A stretch of DNA of 49,682 nt from Desulfofundulus thermosubterraneus DSM 16057 (GCF_900142025.1 NZ_FQZM01000025.1:1-49682); one strand, 5' to 3'; counted from the stretch's first letter, positions 7,583-16,472 are shown. Program-made: numbers and translations. Notes: generated from the sequence alone by a model not told the origin.

Positions 7583-8141
7583 GGCGGTGAAGATTCTTCT
7601 GGCCGGGGAAGGTGGTCAGGGGGTCCAATCAGTAGCGGAAATCATTGCCGAGGCGGCCAACGAGGAAGGCCGCGAGGCCCTGTACATCCCTAACTTCGGC
7701 GTGGAGCAACGCGGGGGCGTTTCCATTGCCTATTTGCAAATCGGGGATGAACCCATTGGCGCACCCAAGTTCCAGACCGGGGACATTGTCATTGCCTTGA
7801 GCGACCGGGCCGTGCACCGGACCCGGCAGTATGTAGGCCCCCAGACCCTCTTTGTTTACGATTCCAGCATTGAAGGTGTGGACGATGCCCTGCCCACCCA
7901 GGCGAGGAAGATTTTACCTATCCCGGCCATAGATGTTTCCAAGAAGGAACTGCACCCCCGGGTATTCAACATTGTCATCATGGGAGCGGTAATCAAGGCT
8001 ACCGGGGTAATTTCCGTAGAAGAGGCTAAAAAGGCCATTGAGAAAAAACTTGGCTACAAGTTTGAAAAGAACCCCAAGTTGCGGGAACTAAACTTCCGTG
8101 CCCTGGAGCGGGGCATGGAGCTTGTGGCCCAAGCCATCTAA
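7575..8141 (+). CDS. korC: 2-oxoacid:ferredoxin oxidoreductase subunit gamma
   Basis: A 188-residue gamma subunit of the POR/KOR gamma domain, beginning MAKAVKILLAGEGGQGVQ, the typical glycine-rich start. The NFGVEQRGGVSIAYLQIG and PIPAIDVSKK segments are family-like. The gamma domain contributes to CoA binding in characterised enzymes. A longer upstream reading in the same frame (from 7434) lies wholly inside the beta gene and has no start signal. GGAGGGTGAGG sits just before ATG 7575. Confidence 0.93.
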   Translation: MAKAVKILLAGEGGQGVQSVAEIIAEAANEEGREALYIPNFGVEQRGGVSIAYLQIGDEPIGAPKFQTGDIVIALSDRAVHRTRQYVGPQTLFVYDSSIEGVDDALPTQARKILPIPAIDVSKKELHPRVFNIVIMGAVIKATGVISVEEAKKAIEKKLGYKFEKNPKLRELNFRALERGMELVAQAI

Positions 8142-8154
8142 GGGGGGGTAAGCA

Positions 8155-8415
8155 ATGACACAGCACTTTAAGGCCCGGACCATAGAAACCACCAAAAGCT
8201 TCTGGACGATCTTCCCCGGCCTGTGCAAAGGCTGTGGGTTGTGTATGCAAAAGTGCCCCAAGAAGTGCCTTTCCTGGTCGGATGTCCTGGGAGTTTACGG
8301 TACTCCTTCGGTTGAACCAAACGATGAGTGCATTGCCTGCGGCATCTGCCAGACAGTTTGCCCTGACTGTGCCATTAACGTGACCAAGAAGAAAGAAGAA
8401 AGAAAAGCCGGTTAA
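8155..8415 (+). CDS. korD: 2-oxoacid:ferredoxin oxidoreductase delta subunit (2x[4Fe-4S])
   Basis: An 86-residue ferredoxin-like subunit with two classical 4Fe-4S motifs, CKGCGLCMQKCP (residues ~24-35) and CIACGICQTVCP (residues ~61-72). It would carry electrons from the TPP site to free ferredoxin. It starts 13 nt after korC with GGGGGG as ribosome binding site, and closes the operon ahead of a strong terminator. Confidence 0.92.
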   Translation: MTQHFKARTIETTKSFWTIFPGLCKGCGLCMQKCPKKCLSWSDVLGVYGTPSVEPNDECIACGICQTVCPDCAINVTKKKEERKAG

Positions 8416-8422
8416 TAATCAA

Positions 8423-8456
8423 GGGCCCTTTCCCCATGGGGAAAGGGCCTTTATCT
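8423..8456 (+). terminator. Rho-independent terminator of korABCD
   Basis: GGCCCTTTCCCC (8424-8435) pairs with GGGGAAAGGGCC (8438-8449) across a 2-nt centre, followed by TTTATCTT. Confidence 0.9.
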
Positions 8457-8588
8457 TAACAGCACCGCCTTACGGCGGGGCTGGTCAAAAAATTTTTAAG
8501 GATACCTTGGACATCTGAACAAGTAAAAGTTGCTATACACTATGAAGGAATACAGGCAATGGTTCTGGATGGGGTTTTGGTGATACGG

Positions 8589-8813
8589 TTAAAGATAGAC
8601 CAGACGGTTTAATTCCTTTTTCCGGGCCAGGCGCAGGCGGCGGTGGGCCATTTCGATATCGCCCCGGATTCTGTTTAAGGTAGCGGGGTCGATACCCGTG
8701 CTGGCGGCAATTTCCATATCCGAAAGGCCCCTTTTCCAGGCCCGGATCAGGCGGGAAACATTGGTTTTATACTTGCGGGAAAGGCTTTTTTCGTCAATTT
8801 TATCACCCCTCAT
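8589..8813 (-). CDS. Small helix-turn-helix protein
   Basis: A 74-residue basic protein on the minus strand. The central LIRAWKRGLSDMEIAASTGIDPATLNRIRGDIE stretch (described in pieces: a helix LIRAWKRG, then SDMEIAASTG and DPATLNRIR) has the spacing of a helix-turn-helix. Its AAAGGAGAGG ribosome binding site, 7 nt before the ATG, argues that it is real. It is divergent from the decarboxylase at 8974. The function is unknown; a local DNA-binding regulator is the simplest reading. Confidence 0.7.
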   Translation of the reverse strand: MRGDKIDEKSLSRKYKTNVSRLIRAWKRGLSDMEIAASTGIDPATLNRIRGDIEMAHRRLRLARKKELNRLVYL

Positions 8814-8850
8814 CCGTTGCCTCTCCTTTCTCTTTGTCTTTAAACTTATT

Positions 8851-8879
8851 TTGACCGCCGCCTTGACCGGATATAAGAT
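8851..8879 (+). promoter_or_regulatory. Candidate sigma-A promoter for the decarboxylase–tmk–holB cluster
   Basis: TTGACC (8851-8856), 17-bp spacer, TAAGAT (8874-8879). It lies about 95 nt before ATG 8974. The -10 matches 4 of 6 bases, so support is moderate. Confidence 0.45.
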
Positions 8880-8973
8880 TAAAGTAATGGCAATGCTTTA
8901 TGACGAAGGGCACTCATGTTAAAATAAAGCTGTTAAACCAAAATTTTGACTTGTTAAAAGGTGAAAACGGTTT

Positions 8974-10419
8974 ATGAACCAGCGGGAAGCGCCCCTGTTG
9001 GCCGCACTCTATGCCCATTGTGCCCGGGATTACGCCCACCTGCACGTGCCCGCACACCGCCAGGGAGAAGCCGTTTTTCCCGAGTGGCAGGGGGTCAAAG
9101 AAATCCTCCAGCTGGATCTTACCGAGTTGCCCGGTCTGGATGACCTGCACCGTCCCGAAGGGGTGATTGCCCGGGCCCAGGCCCTGGCGGCAGAGCTTTT
9201 TGGTGCCGGGCAAACCTTTTTTCTGGTTAACGGGAGCACGGTGGGTATAACGGCGCTGTTGCTGGCCCTGTGCCGCCCGGGGGAGGAAGTCCTGCTTCCC
9301 CGCAACGCCCACCGGGCCGTGCTGGGGGGGTTGATTTTTTCCGGGGCCAGGCCCGTCTTCCTTGAACCTGTAATACTGGAGGAGTTCGGTATAGCTGCCG
9401 GGTTGACTCCCCGGGCAGTTGCCGGAGCCCTGGAAGAGCACCCGCTGGCGAAGGGGCTTTTGGTTATCCACCCCACCTATTATGGAATTACGGGCGACCT
9501 GCCGCGGCTGGTGGGGCTGGCCCACAGGGTGAACAAGCCTGTAGTGGCCGATGAGGCCCACGGGGTGCACTTCCCTTTTTATGAGGGGCTGCCGCCGCCG
9601 GCGTTGCAGTGCGGCGTGGACGCCGCAGTGCAGAGTATGCACAAGATGGGTGGTTCCCTTACCCAATCCTCGTTGTTGCATCTCAAAGGAAACCGGGTGG
9701 ATGTCCGGAAAACAGCCTGGGCTTTGAGCCTTTTGCAGAGCAGCAGCCCTTCTTATCTTCTGCTGGCCTCCCTGGACGGCGCCCGCAGGCAGCTGGCCAC
9801 AAAGGGCAGGGAAATGCTGGAACGGGCGGTGGGTCTGGCCCGGGAGGTGAGGCAGATCCTCTCCCGCTTGCCCGGCATTACCCTGCTGGGGGAAGAACAC
9901 CTGGGCCGGCCGGGAGCACACGGCCTGGATCCCACCCGGCTGGTGGTTTCCGTACGGTTCCTGGGTTTGACGGGATACCAGGCGGCCCGCATCCTGGCCC
10001 GGGATTACCGGGTACAGGTGGAAATGGCCGATTACTATAACCTGGTGGTGGTGGTTGGCATAGGTACCACCCGCCGGGACTGCGATCTCCTCGTCCGCGG
10101 TTTGCAGGAAATGGTTCACCGGGAGGGAGGGAGGCAACCTCTTGGAGCCTGCCCCGAACGGCCGCCGCTTCCACTGGCGCGACTTACCCCCCGCCAGGCC
10201 TGGTTGGCTCCCAGCCGCCCCCTGCCGTTGGAGGAGTGCGCCGGCCACATCTGTGCCGAATGGGTGAACGTATCCCCGCCGGGCATTCCCCTGCTCTACC
10301 CCGGGGAGGAGATTGGCCCGGAGATGGTCGAATATCTACAATGGGTGAGGAAACTGTCACTTCTCGTACAGGGCCCTGAAGATCCCGGGCTGGCGAGCTT
10401 GCGGGTGGTGGTCTGTTGA
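8974..10419 (+). CDS. Orn/Lys/Arg decarboxylase family PLP enzyme
   Basis: A 481-residue fold-type I PLP enzyme of the group found beside tmk in Firmicutes (Bacillus YaaO-like). The lysine that binds PLP is in SMHKMGGSLTQ (about residue 225). The cofactor Asp is in VVADEAHGVHFPF, and the substrate-domain NGSTVGITALLLALC lies at ~77-91. It lacks the N-terminal wing domain of E. coli-type decarboxylases, as other short members do, and has the C-terminal domain (~370-481). Polyamine biosynthesis is likely, but arginine and lysine cannot be told apart by eye. Its TGA overlaps the TTG start of tmk. Confidence 0.88.
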   Translation: MNQREAPLLAALYAHCARDYAHLHVPAHRQGEAVFPEWQGVKEILQLDLTELPGLDDLHRPEGVIARAQALAAELFGAGQTFFLVNGSTVGITALLLALCRPGEEVLLPRNAHRAVLGGLIFSGARPVFLEPVILEEFGIAAGLTPRAVAGALEEHPLAKGLLVIHPTYYGITGDLPRLVGLAHRVNKPVVADEAHGVHFPFYEGLPPPALQCGVDAAVQSMHKMGGSLTQSSLLHLKGNRVDVRKTAWALSLLQSSSPSYLLLASLDGARRQLATKGREMLERAVGLAREVRQILSRLPGITLLGEEHLGRPGAHGLDPTRLVVSVRFLGLTGYQAARILARDYRVQVEMADYYNLVVVVGIGTTRRDCDLLVRGLQEMVHREGGRQPLGACPERPPLPLARLTPRQAWLAPSRPLPLEECAGHICAEWVNVSPPGIPLLYPGEEIGPEMVEYLQWVRKLSLLVQGPEDPGLASLRVVVC

Positions 10420-11027
10420 AAGGTTTTTTTATCGTTTTTGAAGGCATTGACGGTGCCGGCAAAACTACTCAGGCCCGGCTTTTAGCGGCGGCCCTGACCC
10501 GGCGGGGGCACCCGGTGGTGCTCACCCGGGAACCAGGGGGGACTCCGGTGGGGGAAAAGATTCGCAGCCTTTTGCTCGATCCGATACTGGCCGGTTTAAA
10601 CCCCCTGGCCGAGGCCCTGCTTTACGCCGGTGCCCGGGCCGAGCTGGTGGCCCGCACCATCCGCCCCGCTTTAGCCCGGGGCCGGGTGGTGATCAGCGAT
10701 CGCTTTGTGGATTCCAGCCTGGCTTATCAGGGCTACGGGCGTTGCCTCGACTTAAAGGAATTGGAACAGCTTAACGCCCTGGCCACGGGAAGGCTTGTGG
10801 CGAACCTGACGGTGTTGCTGGACATGCCGGCTGCCGGGGCTTTGGCCCGGCTGGCGGGCAGGGCGGATCGCATCGAGCGGGAGCGGCTGGAATTTTTTGA
10901 TCGTGTGCGGCAGGGATACCTCCAGCTCGTAAAAAGGGCCCCCGAGCGTTACCTGGTGCTGGACGGACGCCTGGACTGCCAGGAACTCCACCGGCAGATC
11001 TTAAAGGCTGTGGAGGAGAGGCTTTAG
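10416..11027 (+). CDS. tmk: Thymidylate kinase
   Basis: A 203-residue dTMP kinase. The P-loop is FEGIDGAGKTTQ (residues ~8-19), followed by TREPGGTPVGEKIR (dTMP-binding region), the DR motif in ISDRFVDSSLAYQG and a LID region RADRIERERLEFF. It starts at TTG 10416 overlapping the previous stop by 4 nt, which suggests translational coupling. The neighbour holB follows without a gap, the conserved tmk–holB pair. Confidence 0.96.
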   Translation: MKGFFIVFEGIDGAGKTTQARLLAAALTRRGHPVVLTREPGGTPVGEKIRSLLLDPILAGLNPLAEALLYAGARAELVARTIRPALARGRVVISDRFVDSSLAYQGYGRCLDLKELEQLNALATGRLVANLTVLLDMPAAGALARLAGRADRIERERLEFFDRVRQGYLQLVKRAPERYLVLDGRLDCQELHRQILKAVEERL

Positions 11028-12017
11028 GTGAAACTGTCGAACATTATCGGACACGGCGAAATAATCCGCGCCCTGTGCCGGGCGGTGGAACAAAACAGGG
11101 TCAGCCATGCCTATTTATTTGCCGGGCCGGAAGGCGTGGGCAAAACCACCACGGCCCTGGCCTTCGGGGCCGCCCTGCTGTGCCGGCAGCCTGACTTTGG
11201 GGATGCCTGCGGTCAGTGCCGGGATTGCCGGCAGGCAGCCGGACAAAACCACCCCGACCTGCACCGGATTGCTCCCCAGGGGGCGTCCATCAAGATCGGG
11301 CAAATACGGGAGATGTTGCGCCGCATTACCTTGTCCCCCTACCAGGGGCAGCGGCAGATTTTTCTCGTGGAACAGGCTGACCTGATGACCCAGGAGGCGG
11401 CCAACTGCCTTTTAAAGACCCTGGAAGAACCACCGGCCGGTACGGTGCTTATTTTAATTTCCGACCGCCCCCAGGCTTTGCTGCCTACAATCCTTTCCCG
11501 CTGCCAGATCTTCACCTTTCACCCGCTGCCTCCGGAACAGGTGGCCGGTATCCTGAAAAGGGAAACGGACGTTTCCCGGGAAGAGTTGGAGCTGCTGGCC
11601 CGGCTTATCGGGGGATGCCCCGGACGGGTCGTGCGGCTGGCCGGTATGAATGGCGGCTATTTTGGCTTCCGGCAAAAGGTGGTGGATCTGGCCACCGGGT
11701 TGGGTCGTGCTTCCGTTGCGGAGGCCTTCCGGCTGGCAGCTATGGTGGCTGAAGATAAAGAGCTGGCTTTAGCTTACCTGGAGCTTTTCCTGCTGTGGTA
11801 CCGGGATTTGCTGGTGTGGAGGGAAACCGGGGCACCCGGGTTGCTTTTCAACCAGGATCACCTTTCCCTGATAGACCGGGAGGCCCGTTTGTACAGCCGC
11901 ACCCGGCTCCTGGACATTATCAAGGAAATTGAAGGAACCAGGGATTCCCTTTTGGCAAACGTTAATACCAGACTGGCACTGGAAATGCTTTTTATGCGTC
12001 TGGCTGGTGCCGCCTGA
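11028..12017 (+). CDS. holB: DNA polymerase III subunit delta'
   Basis: A 329-residue AAA+ clamp-loader subunit. Its P-loop is GPEGVGKTTTA (residues ~33-43). A four-Cys zinc module follows with CGQCRDC (~63-69), and sensor 1 is SRCQIF. The P-loop is intact, which is common in Firmicute HolB although it is thought not to hydrolyse ATP productively. GTG 11028 follows the tmk stop directly. The C-terminal collar domain (~210-329) looks complete. Confidence 0.94.
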   Translation: MKLSNIIGHGEIIRALCRAVEQNRVSHAYLFAGPEGVGKTTTALAFGAALLCRQPDFGDACGQCRDCRQAAGQNHPDLHRIAPQGASIKIGQIREMLRRITLSPYQGQRQIFLVEQADLMTQEAANCLLKTLEEPPAGTVLILISDRPQALLPTILSRCQIFTFHPLPPEQVAGILKRETDVSREELELLARLIGGCPGRVVRLAGMNGGYFGFRQKVVDLATGLGRASVAEAFRLAAMVAEDKELALAYLELFLLWYRDLLVWRETGAPGLLFNQDHLSLIDREARLYSRTRLLDIIKEIEGTRDSLLANVNTRLALEMLFMRLAGAA

Positions 12018-12064
12018 TTTAACAAGGAGGCGCCCAGGCCAGGAGGTTGAATGGAGGGGGAAAC

Positions 12065-12991
12065 ATGCCCTACCGGGTTGTAGGGGTCAGGTTCAGGCGG
12101 GCGGGTAAAATCTACTACTTTGACCCGGGGGAATACCAGCTTAAACCCGGCGATACGGTCATTGTAGAAACGGCCCGCGGTATAGAAAACGGGCAGGTGG
12201 TAATCGGGCCCACCGAAGTGCCGGACGAAGAAGTGGTGGCACCTTTAAAAAAGGTCATCCGGCCGGCCACCGGGGAAGATCTGGAGAAGATTGCCGCGAA
12301 CAAACAAAAGGAAAAACGGGCTTTTCAAATCTGCCTGGAAAAGATTGCCGCCCACGGTTTGCCTATGAAGCTTGTGGACGTGGAGCAGACCTATGACGGA
12401 AACAAGATCATTTTTTACTTTACCGCCGAGGGGCGGGTTGATTTCCGGGAATTGGTGAGGGATCTGGCCGCGGTTTTCCGCACCCGCATCGAACTGCGGC
12501 AAATTGGAGTGCGGGATGAAGCCAAGATGATGGGCGGCCTGGGTTGCTGCGGGCGGGAATTATGCTGCAGCACCTGGTTGTGCGACTTTGCCTCCGTTTC
12601 CATCCGCATGGCCAAGGACCAGAATCTTTCCCTGAATCCGACCAAGATTTCCGGCATTTGCGGGAGGTTGATGTGCTGCCTCAAGTATGAAAACGAGATT
12701 TACGAGCAGGCCAAGGAGGAACATCCCGAAATTGGCGCCCGCGTGTTGACTCCCCAGGGAGAGGGCAGGGTTACGGCTGTAAACATTTTTCGCAAAACCG
12801 TGACGGTGGAATTAAAGGAAACCAGGCTTAACAAGGAGTATTCTTTTAGCGAGGTAATCACCAAGACGAGAGGTGACCAGTGTGCAAGCTCTGACCGCAA
12901 TGCTCAAGGAAATGGAAGCCAGGATCCAGGCACTGGGGAGCGACATGCAGAAAATCAAAAAGCAGATCCGCCTTTTGATGGAGGAAAATGA
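12065..12991 (+). CDS. ricT: PSP1-domain protein RicT (YaaT)
   Basis: A 308-residue PSP1 C-terminal domain protein. The Cys-rich core with GLGCCGRELCCSTW and CGRLMCCLKYE (residues ~158-205) is the hallmark. In Bacillus, RicT acts with RicA and RicF, binds iron-sulfur clusters, and promotes RNase Y-dependent mRNA maturation and sporulation. I place the start at ATG 12065 (GGAGG at 12053-12057) instead of the earlier in-frame TTG 12047. The C-terminal ~40 residues are coded by DNA that also encodes the start of YabA, an unusually long overlap. Confidence 0.92.
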   Translation: MPYRVVGVRFRRAGKIYYFDPGEYQLKPGDTVIVETARGIENGQVVIGPTEVPDEEVVAPLKKVIRPATGEDLEKIAANKQKEKRAFQICLEKIAAHGLPMKLVDVEQTYDGNKIIFYFTAEGRVDFRELVRDLAAVFRTRIELRQIGVRDEAKMMGGLGCCGRELCCSTWLCDFASVSIRMAKDQNLSLNPTKISGICGRLMCCLKYENEIYEQAKEEHPEIGARVLTPQGEGRVTAVNIFRKTVTVELKETRLNKEYSFSEVITKTRGDQCASSDRNAQGNGSQDPGTGERHAENQKADPPFDGGK

Positions 12992-13187
12992 CAAATTGCG
13001 GGAGGAGTTAGCCAGGGCCTACGGGCAGGCAGGCGACAGCACCCCTGCCAGGGAAGGACTGAAAAACCTGTGGGACCTCTACCAGCAGGGTTTTCATATT
13101 TGCAACGTACACTTTGGCCGCATCCGGACGACGGAATGTCTGTTTTGTGAAGCATTTTGGGACAGGGAGCGGGAGGGGGGAAGGTGA
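12873..13187 (+). CDS. yabA: DNA replication initiation control protein YabA
   Basis: A 104-residue protein with an N-terminal coiled coil (MLKEMEARIQALGSDMQKIKK, in heptads to residue ~50) and a C-terminal zinc-binding region (GFHICNVHFG, then CLFCEAFW). It binds DnaA and DnaN to restrain over-initiation in Bacillus. GTG 12873 (or GTG 12879) lies inside ricT, giving up to 119 nt of overlap. The GAGAGGTG upstream supports initiation here. It overlaps rsmI by 4 nt. Confidence 0.9.
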   Translation: MTSVQALTAMLKEMEARIQALGSDMQKIKKQIRLLMEENDKLREELARAYGQAGDSTPAREGLKNLWDLYQQGFHICNVHFGRIRTTECLFCEAFWDREREGGR

Positions 13188-14047
13188 GCCAGCAGGGAGT
13201 CCTCTTTCTCTGCGCCACCCCCATTGGCAACCTGGAGGATATTACCCTGCGGGTCTTACGGGTGCTGCGGGAAGTGGACTTGATTGCAGCCGAGGATACT
13301 CGCCACACCAGAAAGCTCCTGGCCCATTACGATATACACAAACCAGTGGTCAGCTACCGCGAACAAAACCGCCGGCAAATGGGCCGGCATCTTTTAAACC
13401 TCCTGATGGCCGGCCATAGGATCGCCCTGGTTTCCGATGCCGGCATGCCTGGTATATCCGACCCCGGGGAGGAACTGGTTTCCCTGTCCATAAGCCAGGG
13501 TATTCCAGTGGTGCCCCTGCCCGGACCCAACGCGGCCCTGGCCGCCCTGGTGGCCTCTGGTCTGCCCACCTCTTCTTTTTGTTTTGAGGGTTTCCTTCCG
13601 GCGGCAGCCGGTGCCCGGCGCCGCAAACTCCAGGAGTTAAAGGGAGAGAGGCGGACCATTATTTTTTACGAAGCCCCCCACCGCCTTTTGGAAAGCCTTT
13701 CCGATATGGCGGATATTTTCGGAGAGCGGCAGATTGCCGTAGCTAGGGAGCTGACCAAAAAATATGAAGAAATCTGGCGGGGGACGCTACCCCAGGCGGT
13801 GGAACACTTTCGCCTCCATTCTCCACGGGGTGAGTTTACGCTGGTGGTGGCCGGCGCCCGGGAAGGGGAGGCAGAGGGTACACGGGATGAACCCTGGCGG
13901 GGGCTTTCACTACAGGAGCACGTTGCTTTCCTCCAGGTGCAGGGTTTGGATAAAAAGGCAGCTATCCGTGAAGTGGCCCGGCTGCGGGGAATGTCCCGGC
14001 GGGACGTTTACAACCGGGTGGTTCGGGACGGTGAAGGAAATTCTTAA
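13184..14047 (+). CDS. rsmI: 16S rRNA (cytidine-1402-2'-O)-methyltransferase
   Basis: A 287-residue SAM-dependent methyltransferase of the tetrapyrrole-methylase fold. It starts near GVLFLCATPIGNLEDIT, then AAEDTRHTRKLL, SDAGMPGISDPG and LPGPNA, all RsmI signatures. It 2'-O-methylates C1402 of 16S rRNA. GTG 13184 is preferred over an upstream TTG because GGGAGGGGGG precedes it. It belongs to the conserved ricT–yabA–rsmI set that precedes abrB. Confidence 0.95.
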   Translation: MSQQGVLFLCATPIGNLEDITLRVLRVLREVDLIAAEDTRHTRKLLAHYDIHKPVVSYREQNRRQMGRHLLNLLMAGHRIALVSDAGMPGISDPGEELVSLSISQGIPVVPLPGPNAALAALVASGLPTSSFCFEGFLPAAAGARRRKLQELKGERRTIIFYEAPHRLLESLSDMADIFGERQIAVARELTKKYEEIWRGTLPQAVEHFRLHSPRGEFTLVVAGAREGEAEGTRDEPWRGLSLQEHVAFLQVQGLDKKAAIREVARLRGMSRRDVYNRVVRDGEGNS

Positions 14048-14126
14048 GGGCCGGTTGGTGAAAAAATTTCCTCCCCCCGGCCCTTCGCCATGGTCATTAA
14101 AGGTCATGATTAAATTTTATGATTCC

Positions 14127-14381
14127 CTACATGGCCTTGGCATTTTCAAACATTTCCACAGCACAGTTCCGGCATACCAGCTTGCCGCGGTAAAGCTGTA
14201 CCTCCGCCGCATTGCCGCAGAAGACGCAGCCGGGCTCGTACTTCTTGAGGATGATCTTTTCGTTGTCCACGTAGATCTCCAGGGCGTCCTTTTCATCAAT
14301 CCCCAGAGTCCGCCGCAGTTCAATGGGAATAACCACCCTTCCCAGCTCGTCCACCTTCCTGACAACACCTGTTGATTTCAA
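14127..14381 (-). CDS. abrB: AbrB/SpoVT-family transition-state regulator
   Basis: An 84-residue transcription factor on the minus strand. The N-terminal swapped-hairpin DNA-binding domain (STGVVRKVDELGRVVIPIEL, residues 3-22) is nearly consensus for AbrB. The C-terminal half carries two CxxC pairs (CVFC and CRNC) that may bind zinc, as in many clostridial AbrB-like proteins. Its place between rsmI and metG, in opposite orientation, matches Bacillus. AAGGGGAGGG lies just ahead of the start. Confidence 0.93.
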   Translation of the reverse strand: MKSTGVVRKVDELGRVVIPIELRRTLGIDEKDALEIYVDNEKIILKKYEPGCVFCGNAAEVQLYRGKLVCRNCAVEMFENAKAM

Positions 14382-14443
14382 AGTCTTTCCCTCCCCTTAA
14401 AATTTACATAGATCGACAAGAAACTAGTTTATCATACAAGTAA

Positions 14444-14472
14444 ATGGTACCAAGATACCCAGTTAAAGTCAA
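14444..14472 (-). promoter_or_regulatory. Candidate promoter for abrB
   Basis: On the minus strand, TTGACT (14472-14467) and TACCAT (14449-14444) are separated by 17 bp, about 65 nt before the abrB start. The -10 is only 4 of 6. Confidence 0.4.
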
Positions 14473-14519
14473 TATGTTTTTGGCTTTTTTTGTATAAATT
14501 TTTCGTGTGAAGGGAAAAC

Positions 14520-14549
14520 TTGACAAGTCAAGGCTTTTTTCAATACAAT
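14520..14549 (+). promoter_or_regulatory. Promoter of the metG T-box transcript
   Basis: TTGACA (14520-14525) and TACAAT (14544-14549) with an 18-bp spacer. Initiation near 14556 would give a ~330-nt T-box leader before metG. Confidence 0.7.
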
Positions 14550-14555
14550 CTAGGT

Positions 14556-14884
14556 GTTGGGAACAGGTGATGAAGGGGAAGAGTAGGACTGCCGGTACCC
14601 GTACAGAGAGCGGGGGTCAGGTGAAAGCCCGCCGGGGAGGACAGTTTGAACATGGCCCCGGAGCTGCCCGCTGAACGCCTGCAAGGCCCAAAGGGGTACA
14701 CTTTTTAGTGAAGGGTCAGTAGGTGGGGCCGGGGTTGAGCACCCGTTATCCACGCTTGCAGTATTGCCGCAAAGGTTGTGCCCTTGCGGCCGTACTGACC
14801 GAGGCTCCGGACCGTGAGGCCGGGGTGAATCTGGGTGGTACCACGGAAAGATCTCCGTCCCGGAAAGAAGGACGGGGTTTTTTT
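14556..14884 (+). promoter_or_regulatory. T-box riboswitch, methionine-specific, upstream of metG
   Basis: The conserved T-box GGGTGGTACC is at 14833-14842. The specifier loop reads GAACATGGCC, with ATG (14652-14654) as the Met codon. The terminator stem CCGTCC (14855-14860) with GGACGG (14870-14875) is followed by seven T (14878-14884). Uncharged tRNA-Met would pair with the specifier and T-box and favour antitermination of metG. The specifier agrees with the downstream gene, which supports the call. Confidence 0.93.
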
Positions 14885-14909
14885 ATGGCAGCAAAGGAGG
14901 GATCAGTTT

Positions 14910-16463
14910 TTGCGCAAAACGTTTTATATCACTACGCCAATTTACTACCCCAGTGACAACCTGCATATCGGCCATGCCTACACCACCGTGGCCGCCGATG
15001 CCATGGCCCGGTTCAAACGCCTCACCGGCTACGACGTCAGGTTTTTAACCGGCTCCGACGAGCACGGTCAGAAAATTGAGCGCACTGCCCGGGCAAAAGG
15101 TATGACTCCCCAGGAATATGTGGACAGGATTGTGGCCGGGTTCAAACATCTGTGGCAAAAACTGGACATCAGCTATGACGACTTCATCCGCACCACCGAG
15201 GAAAGGCACAAGCGGGTGGTCCAGGCCATTTTCCAGAAGCTTTACGACCAGGGGGATATTTACAAGGCCAGCTACGAGGGCTGGTACTGCACTCCCTGCG
15301 AAACCTTCTGGACGGAAAGCCGGCTGGAGGAGGGCAACTGCCCGGACTGCGGCCGCCCGGTGGAACTGGTGCGGGAGGAGAGCTACTTCTTCCGCCTGTC
15401 CAGGTATGCCGGCCGGCTGCTGCAGTACATCGAGGAAAATCCCCATTTCATCCAGCCCGTCTCCCGGCGCAACGAAATGATCAGCTTTATCAAAAGTGGT
15501 CTGGAAGATTTGTGCGTTTCCCGCACAACCTTCGACTGGGGCATCCCGGTACCCTTCGATCCCAAGCACGTGATCTACGTCTGGGTGGACGCCCTGACCA
15601 ACTACATCTCAGCCCTGGGCTACGGCAGCGAGGACGACAGCCTTTTCCGCAAGTTCTGGCCGGCCGACGTCCACCTGGTGGGCAAGGACATCGTACGCTT
15701 CCATAGCATCATCTGGCCCATTATCCTTATGGCCGCCGGCATAGATTTGCCCCGGCAGGTGGTGGGACACGGGTGGCTCCTGCTGGAGAGCGGAAAGATG
15801 AGCAAATCCAAGGGCAACGTGGTGGACCCCCTGGTCCTGATTGACAAGTACGGGGTGGATGCCATCCGCTACTACCTGCTTCGGGAGATGCCGTTTGGTG
15901 CCGATGCCTATTACTCCGAGGAATCCCTGGTACAGCGCATTAACATCGACCTGGCCAACGACCTGGGGAACCTGGTCAGCCGCACCCTGGGTATGATCGA
16001 AAAATATTCCGGCGGCGTGCTGCCACAGCCCGGGTCGGTGGAAGGCGTGGACCGGGAACTAATTGAACTGGCCGAACAAACCCCCGCGGCGGTGGAGGAG
16101 CTGATAGACCGCCGGGAGCTGTCCAGCGCCCTGGGCGCTATTTGGAAGCTGGTCAATCGGGCCAATAAGTACGTCGACGAAACTGAACCCTGGGTTTTGA
16201 ACCGGGATCCCGTCCGCCGGGAACGCCTGAACACCGTACTCTACAACCTGGCGGAAAGCGTGCGCTTTATCGGCGTGTTGATCACCGCCTTTATGCCCAA
16301 TACTCCCGGCCGGATCTGGTCCCAGCTGGGCATTGCCGACCAACCCGGGCTCCATACCTGGGAGTCCTTGAGCTGGGGACGCCTGCCGGCGGGAATCAAG
16401 GTGCGGCGGGGCGAAGCCCTCTTCCCGCGCATTGATCTGAAGACCCTGGAAAAGGATAAGTAG
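14910..16463 (+). CDS. metG: Methionyl-tRNA synthetase
   Basis: A 517-residue class I synthetase. The HIGH motif is NLHIGHAYTT (residues ~18-27). The zinc knuckle has CTPC and CPDC (~126-150), and the KMSKS loop is GKMSKSKGN (~293-301). It lacks the C-terminal EMAP-like tRNA-binding domain present in longer MetG forms. I place the start at TTG 14910 (AAAGGAGGG at 14893-14901) because the readable homology begins with RKTFYITTPIYYPS; the ATG at 14885 is in another frame. It is controlled by the Met T-box just upstream. Confidence 0.95.
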   Translation: MRKTFYITTPIYYPSDNLHIGHAYTTVAADAMARFKRLTGYDVRFLTGSDEHGQKIERTARAKGMTPQEYVDRIVAGFKHLWQKLDISYDDFIRTTEERHKRVVQAIFQKLYDQGDIYKASYEGWYCTPCETFWTESRLEEGNCPDCGRPVELVREESYFFRLSRYAGRLLQYIEENPHFIQPVSRRNEMISFIKSGLEDLCVSRTTFDWGIPVPFDPKHVIYVWVDALTNYISALGYGSEDDSLFRKFWPADVHLVGKDIVRFHSIIWPIILMAAGIDLPRQVVGHGWLLLESGKMSKSKGNVVDPLVLIDKYGVDAIRYYLLREMPFGADAYYSEESLVQRINIDLANDLGNLVSRTLGMIEKYSGGVLPQPGSVEGVDRELIELAEQTPAAVEELIDRRELSSALGAIWKLVNRANKYVDETEPWVLNRDPVRRERLNTVLYNLAESVRFIGVLITAFMPNTPGRIWSQLGIADQPGLHTWESLSWGRLPAGIKVRRGEALFPRIDLKTLEKDK

Positions 16464-16472
16464 GGGGTTAGC

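Noticed and set aside
8914-10248. A 444-codon minus-strand open frame opposite the decarboxylase
   Set aside because: It is the antisense shadow of a clear PLP-enzyme gene, with no recognisable domain.
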